8,515 nt of DNA from Nocardioides sp. GTDB taxonomy: Bacteria > Actinomycetota > Actinomycetes > Propionibacteriales > Nocardioidaceae. The notes beneath the pieces were generated by a model. It saw nothing but the letters and a program-made list of their open reading frames with translations. It was not told the DNA's origin and ran no database searches. The DNA lies in assembly GCA_025965295.1 (NCBI GenBank), contig JAOPXF010000262.1:1-8515 (forward strand), given 5' to 3'. Positions 5,882 to 8,515 of the stretch are shown here, one piece after another. The number at the start of each line of letters is the position of its first letter. Position 1 is the first letter of the stretch. The translations under genes and the position numbers were made by a program.

Positions 5882-7654
5882 TCAGCCGGCGGCGCGGAGC
5901 AGGTCGCCGGTGCGGATGGCGCGGGTGGCCGCCGTACGGAAGAGGGCGAGCGCCAGGACCGCGCCGACCAGCGCGCAGACCGCCGCCCCCGCGAAGACCG
6001 TGTGCTCCTGGGCGATCCCCGCGACCCGGAGCAGGTCGGTGAACTCCGCGCAGCGGCTCTTGCCGCCGCACACCTCGCGGGCGGTGGGGAGGTCGGACTG
6101 CTCGGCGTAGTAGCGGCGCAGGCCGATCGTGGTCAGCGCGGAGATGCCGACCAGCATGCCGACCATGCGGGCCACGACCACGAGCGCGCTGGCCAGCCCG
6201 TGCACGTCGTCGTCGGTGCTGGCGAGCACCGCGGCGTTGACGGGAGCCAGGGCGAGCCCGAACCCGAACCCGCCGAGCAGCAGCGGGACGTTCGCGGAGA
6301 GGTCGTCGAGGCTGCCGAGCCCCCACCGGCTCATCAGGCCGAACGAGACGGCGGCGAGCGCCATCCCGACCGCCGTCACCAGGCCGGCGCTGACGCTGCG
6401 GGTCAGGTAGCCACCGAGCACCGCGCCGACGGGCAAGGCCACGAGGAACCGGACCAGCACCAGCGCGGCCATCAGCTGCGAGTCGGGATAGACGGTGGTC
6501 CGGGCGAAGATCGGAATGTCGATCAGGGCGGCGATCAGGGCGGCGCCGACGAAGAAGCTGACGAGCATGGCGCCCCAGGCCGGCGTACGACGGAGCGCGC
6601 CACGCGGCACCAGCGGCGCCTCGGCCCGGCGGAGGTGCAGGACGAACGCCACGGCCGCGACCGCGGAGCCCAGGAGGTACCAGAGGCCCTGGTCGGAGAA
6701 GACCTGGACCTTGGGGTCGGCGGTCGCGAACGCCAGGATCACGCCGGCGAGTGCCGCGGCGAGGAACAGCGCCCCGACCAGGTCGGCGTCGCGCATGCTG
6801 CGGCCCCAGCCCGGCAGGTCGACGAGCGGGCGGGCGGCGGTCGCGCAGCGGACCACGAGCAGCAGGAGGGCCGCGGCGGCGATCGCGCCCAGCGGCGTCA
6901 CCCAGCGTCCGTCGCCGGCAAACGGGATGAACAGCCGGCCCCAGGTCAGGTCGCGCAGGAGCGGCGCGGGCCGGACGAAGACCAGGGAGCCGGCGGCGAG
7001 TGTGAGCAGGAGCAGGAGCATTCCGACCGGGTCCCGAAGTGCGCCCATTGGTCGCAAACCGCGCCCCGGCGGACTGTTTTCGTGCGGTTGGGGACCAAAC
7101 CCCGATGTCCGGATCGCCGCCGCCAGCACCAGGCCGACGGCGAGGTTGACCAGGAAGATCGCCCGCCAGTCGGCGACGGCGAGCACGAGGGCGCCGAAGA
7201 GCGGCCCGACGACGCTCCCGAGCTCCTGGACGGCCGACACCACGCCCAGGGGCACGCCGCGCCGGTCGGCGGGGTAGAGGTCGGCCACCAGGGCCAGCGT
7301 CGCGGGGACCAGCCCGCCGCCGCCCACACCCTGGAGGAAGCGGCCGCCGACCAGGCTCGGCATGTCGTAGGCCAGGGTCGTGACGAGGGAGCCGACGGCG
7401 AAGAGCACCAGCGCCGCGACCAGGACCGGCACCCGGCCGCGTAGGTCGGCGATCCTGCCGATCAGCGGCAGCATCGCGACGTAGCCGAGCAGGAACCCCG
7501 ACACGATCGGCGCGGCCCGCTGCAGCTGGTCGATGGGGACGCCGACGCTGGTCATCATGTCTGGCAGCGCCAGCACCACGACGTAGGTGTCGGCAGCGGC
7601 GAAGGCGACCGCGACGGCGGCCAGGCCCAGCAGCAGACGCGGCTGGCCCGTCAC
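5882..7654 (-). CDS. MFS transporter, 14-helix DHA2 type, P55/Rv1410-like lipid or drug exporter
   Basis: The 590-residue product is a major facilitator with about 14 predicted helices. D22 in helix 1 (ADTYVVVLALP) is motif D1, GRIADLRGRVPVL (66-78) is motif A, and GSVVGPLFGALV (146-157) is the motif C region. A large outer segment at about 510-550 contains CGGKSRC. Its two cysteines, C529 and C535, could form a disulfide. It starts GTG 7654, overlapping the lipoprotein stop as GTGA, so the two are translationally coupled. This order matches mycobacterial lprG-Rv1410c, where the transporter and lipoprotein move triacylglycerides out of the inner membrane and affect drug tolerance. Hence I infer lipid export, with drug export as the alternative. 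Residues 183-211, just before the next helix, use many codons that are rare elsewhere in the gene and contain an inverted repeat. Confidence 0.92.
   Translation of the reverse strand: MTGQPRLLLGLAAVAVAFAAADTYVVVLALPDMMTSVGVPIDQLQRAAPIVSGFLLGYVAMLPLIGRIADLRGRVPVLVAALVLFAVGSLVTTLAYDMPSLVGGRFLQGVGGGGLVPATLALVADLYPADRRGVPLGVVSAVQELGSVVGPLFGALVLAVADWRAIFLVNLAVGLVLAAAIRTSGFGPQPHENSPPGRGLRPMGALRDPVGMLLLLLTLAAGSLVFVRPAPLLRDLTWGRLFIPFAGDGRWVTPLGAIAAAALLLLVVRCATAARPLVDLPGWGRSMRDADLVGALFLAAALAGVILAFATADPKVQVFSDQGLWYLLGSAVAAVAFVLHLRRAEAPLVPRGALRRTPAWGAMLVSFFVGAALIAALIDIPIFARTTVYPDSQLMAALVLVRFLVALPVGAVLGGYLTRSVSAGLVTAVGMALAAVSFGLMSRWGLGSLDDLSANVPLLLGGFGFGLALAPVNAAVLASTDDDVHGLASALVVVARMVGMLVGISALTTIGLRRYYAEQSDLPTAREVCGGKSRCAEFTDLLRVAGIAQEHTVFAGAAVCALVGAVLALALFRTAATRAIRTGDLLRAAG
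7048..7098. repeat. Imperfect inverted repeat inside the MFS gene
   Basis: The arms at 7048-7062 (TTGGTCGCAAACCGC) and 7084-7098 (GCGGTTGGGGACCAA) are inverted copies matching at 13 of 15 positions, around a 21-base loop. They encode about residues 186-203 of the transporter, a Gly/Pro-rich stretch between helices. The segment is richer in A+T than the rest of the gene and its codons are unusual. It could fold in mRNA or mark a small ancient insertion. Confidence 0.55.
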
Positions 7655-8367
7655 GGCGCGGTGATGTCCTTCTCGGTGCCGTAGTCGTCGAACCCGATCG
7701 TGTAGGTCATCGGTTCGGAGTCCTCGTAGAAGACACCCGTGAGCTTCGCCTCGCGCAGCTCGCCGCTGTCGCTGATCGTGTACGTCGCCGCGAAGTCGCC
7801 CGACGCCGTGGGGATGACGTTCTTGACGGTCTCGTCGGAGACCGTGCCGGAGTACTCGGTGAGGACCTCGCTGTTGTCGCTGCCGCCCCGGATGCTGTCG
7901 CCCTTCTCGACGTCGGTCGTCGCAGGCAGCAGCGACGAGAAGCCGTCGTCCGGGCTCATCAGCTGGGCCGGGTCGGGGGCGCCGTACTCGGCCGGGTCGA
8001 CGTCCTGCCAGCCGGGCGTCAGCGGGATCTGCGCGTAGACCTTGCCGTCCACCGCCGTGACGGGCACGTCGAACGAGTTGCCGGACAGCACCACCGTGAT
8101 GGTGCCGTCGAAGGCCGGCGCGTGGGTGCCGACGCCGGTCGCGTCGGTGATGCCGGTGACCCCGTCGGGGAGGTCGCTGGTAGTGAGGCTGAGGTTGACC
8201 CCGCTGGTCTCGTCGAGGGTCTTCTTGGCCAGCGTCATCATCTGCTCGGGGGTCTTGCCGTCGGCGGCGGAGGACTCGTCGCCCGAGCAGGAGGTCAGGG
8301 CGAGGGCGGTGACCGCGGCGAGCAGGAGCGCGGAGACGCGGCGCGGGCGAGTCAGGCGAGTCGGCAT
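7651..8367 (-). CDS. lprG: LprG-like lipoprotein (LppX/LprAFG family)
   Basis: The product has 238 residues from ATG 8367. A basic N-terminus and hydrophobic helix (MPTRLTRPRRVSALLLAAV) lead to the lipobox LTSC, so C27 would be lipidated and the protein anchored to the outer face of the membrane. The mature part follows the LprG pattern: helix TPEQMMTLAKKTLDE, a beta sheet with FDVPVTAVDGKVYAQIP, the loop DPAQLMSPDDGFSSLLP (as in DPAQVLNPDTGLANVL of LprG), and the ending YGTEKDITAP. LprG binds acylated lipids such as triacylglycerol in a hydrophobic pocket and works with the MFS protein encoded next to it. An in-frame GTG at 8391 would add eight residues before the signal peptide. ATG 8367 is better, with GAGG eight bases upstream. 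It overlaps the MFS gene by four bases and starts four bases after the preceding gene. Confidence 0.9.
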   Translation of the reverse strand: MPTRLTRPRRVSALLLAAVTALALTSCSGDESSAADGKTPEQMMTLAKKTLDETSGVNLSLTTSDLPDGVTGITDATGVGTHAPAFDGTITVVLSGNSFDVPVTAVDGKVYAQIPLTPGWQDVDPAEYGAPDPAQLMSPDDGFSSLLPATTDVEKGDSIRGGSDNSEVLTEYSGTVSDETVKNVIPTASGDFAATYTISDSGELREAKLTGVFYEDSEPMTYTIGFDDYGTEKDITAP

Positions 8368-8371
8368 GTTG

Positions 8372-8515
8372 TCAGCCTCGCACACGGTCACCGGCCACGA
8401 GGCGTACGTCGAGCGGTCCGGCGCAGGCGGCGATCGCCTGGCTCCCGGGGGTGCCGGACCCGTCGCGGCGGCCGGTGGCCTCGGGCAGGTCGACGGGTGC
8501 GCCGCTGGAGGCGGC
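8372..8515 (-). CDS. C-terminal end of an unrecognised protein, first visible gene of the lipoprotein/MFS operon
   Basis: A minus-strand frame is open from the window edge to TGA at 8372-8374 and gives 47 residues, among them PVDLPEATGRRDGS, then GSQAIAACAGPLDVRLVAGD and VRG at the end. Most codons (41 of 47) end in G or C, as in the real genes here, and the frame stops only four bases before the lipoprotein ATG. The GAGG site of lprG lies inside its last codons. Both facts support a real upstream gene in the same operon. There is no membrane segment in this piece, and I cannot assign a family. It does not look like riboflavin synthase, which precedes lprG in mycobacteria. Confidence 0.55.
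   Translation of the reverse strand, partial: AASSGAPVDLPEATGRRDGSGTPGSQAIAACAGPLDVRLVAGDRVRG

Noticed and set aside
5823..6326. N-terminal extension of the carbonic anhydrase frame
   Set aside because: It runs antiparallel-free through the MFS gene in another frame, is Arg-rich and unlike any carbonic anhydrase; homology begins at 5822.
5846..7444. Plus-strand frame of 532 codons opposite the MFS gene
   Set aside because: The product is a Gln/Gly/Asp/Arg-rich shadow; the minus strand encodes a clear MFS protein.
1..8515. Mobile elements, CRISPR arrays, tRNA genes, toxin-antitoxin or defence systems
   Set aside because: I found no transposase, integrase, direct-repeat array, tRNA-like cloverleaf or defence domain in either strand; the layout is that of a stable chromosomal region.

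Overview
The window looks like ordinary chromosome from a high-GC actinobacterium. The bases are strongly G+C rich, nearly every real codon ends in G or C, and several start codons are GTG. The principal sigma factor gene lies beside a DUF7455 zinc-ribbon gene and a ParE-type topoisomerase gene, a neighbourhood I know from Streptomyces and relatives. Together with an LprG-like lipoprotein gene, this suggests a Nocardioides-like member of Propionibacteriales. That genus assignment is inference, because no ribosomal RNA or other decisive marker is present.

Left part (1-2603). The 3' end of the housekeeping sigma factor (+) overlaps by one base a possible 30-residue membrane microprotein whose start resembles TatA/TatB. 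Four genes then run on the minus strand. In transcription order they are a DUF7455 zinc-ribbon protein, a strong terminator hairpin, a DUF456 membrane protein, an EamA/DMT transporter and a LapA-domain membrane protein. DUF456 and EamA are three bases apart and probably share one transcript.

Middle (2604-5327). A non-coding region of 373 bases separates the divergent DUF7455 and parE genes and carries the probable parE promoter. parE encodes the ATPase/TOPRIM subunit of topoisomerase IV. A small two-helix membrane protein follows 20 bases later and probably belongs to the same transcript.

Right part (5328-8515, all minus strand). A beta-class carbonic anhydrase is encoded tail to tail with the small membrane gene, with no base between the two stop codons. 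It appears to be read from a leaderless transcript. Next comes a tightly packed operon: the C-terminus of an unrecognised protein, an LprG-like lipoprotein four bases later, then a 14-helix MFS transporter that overlaps the lipoprotein gene by a GTGA junction. This matches the mycobacterial LprG-Rv1410 (P55) pair, which exports triacylglycerides and related lipids from the inner membrane. The combination is notable if the host lacks mycolic acids.

I see no mobile element, CRISPR array, RNA gene or defence system, and no clearly new multi-gene system. The most unusual signals are an intragenic inverted repeat within a cluster of rare codons in the MFS gene, the TatA-like microprotein overlapping the sigma factor gene, and the LprG/P55 pair in this setting.
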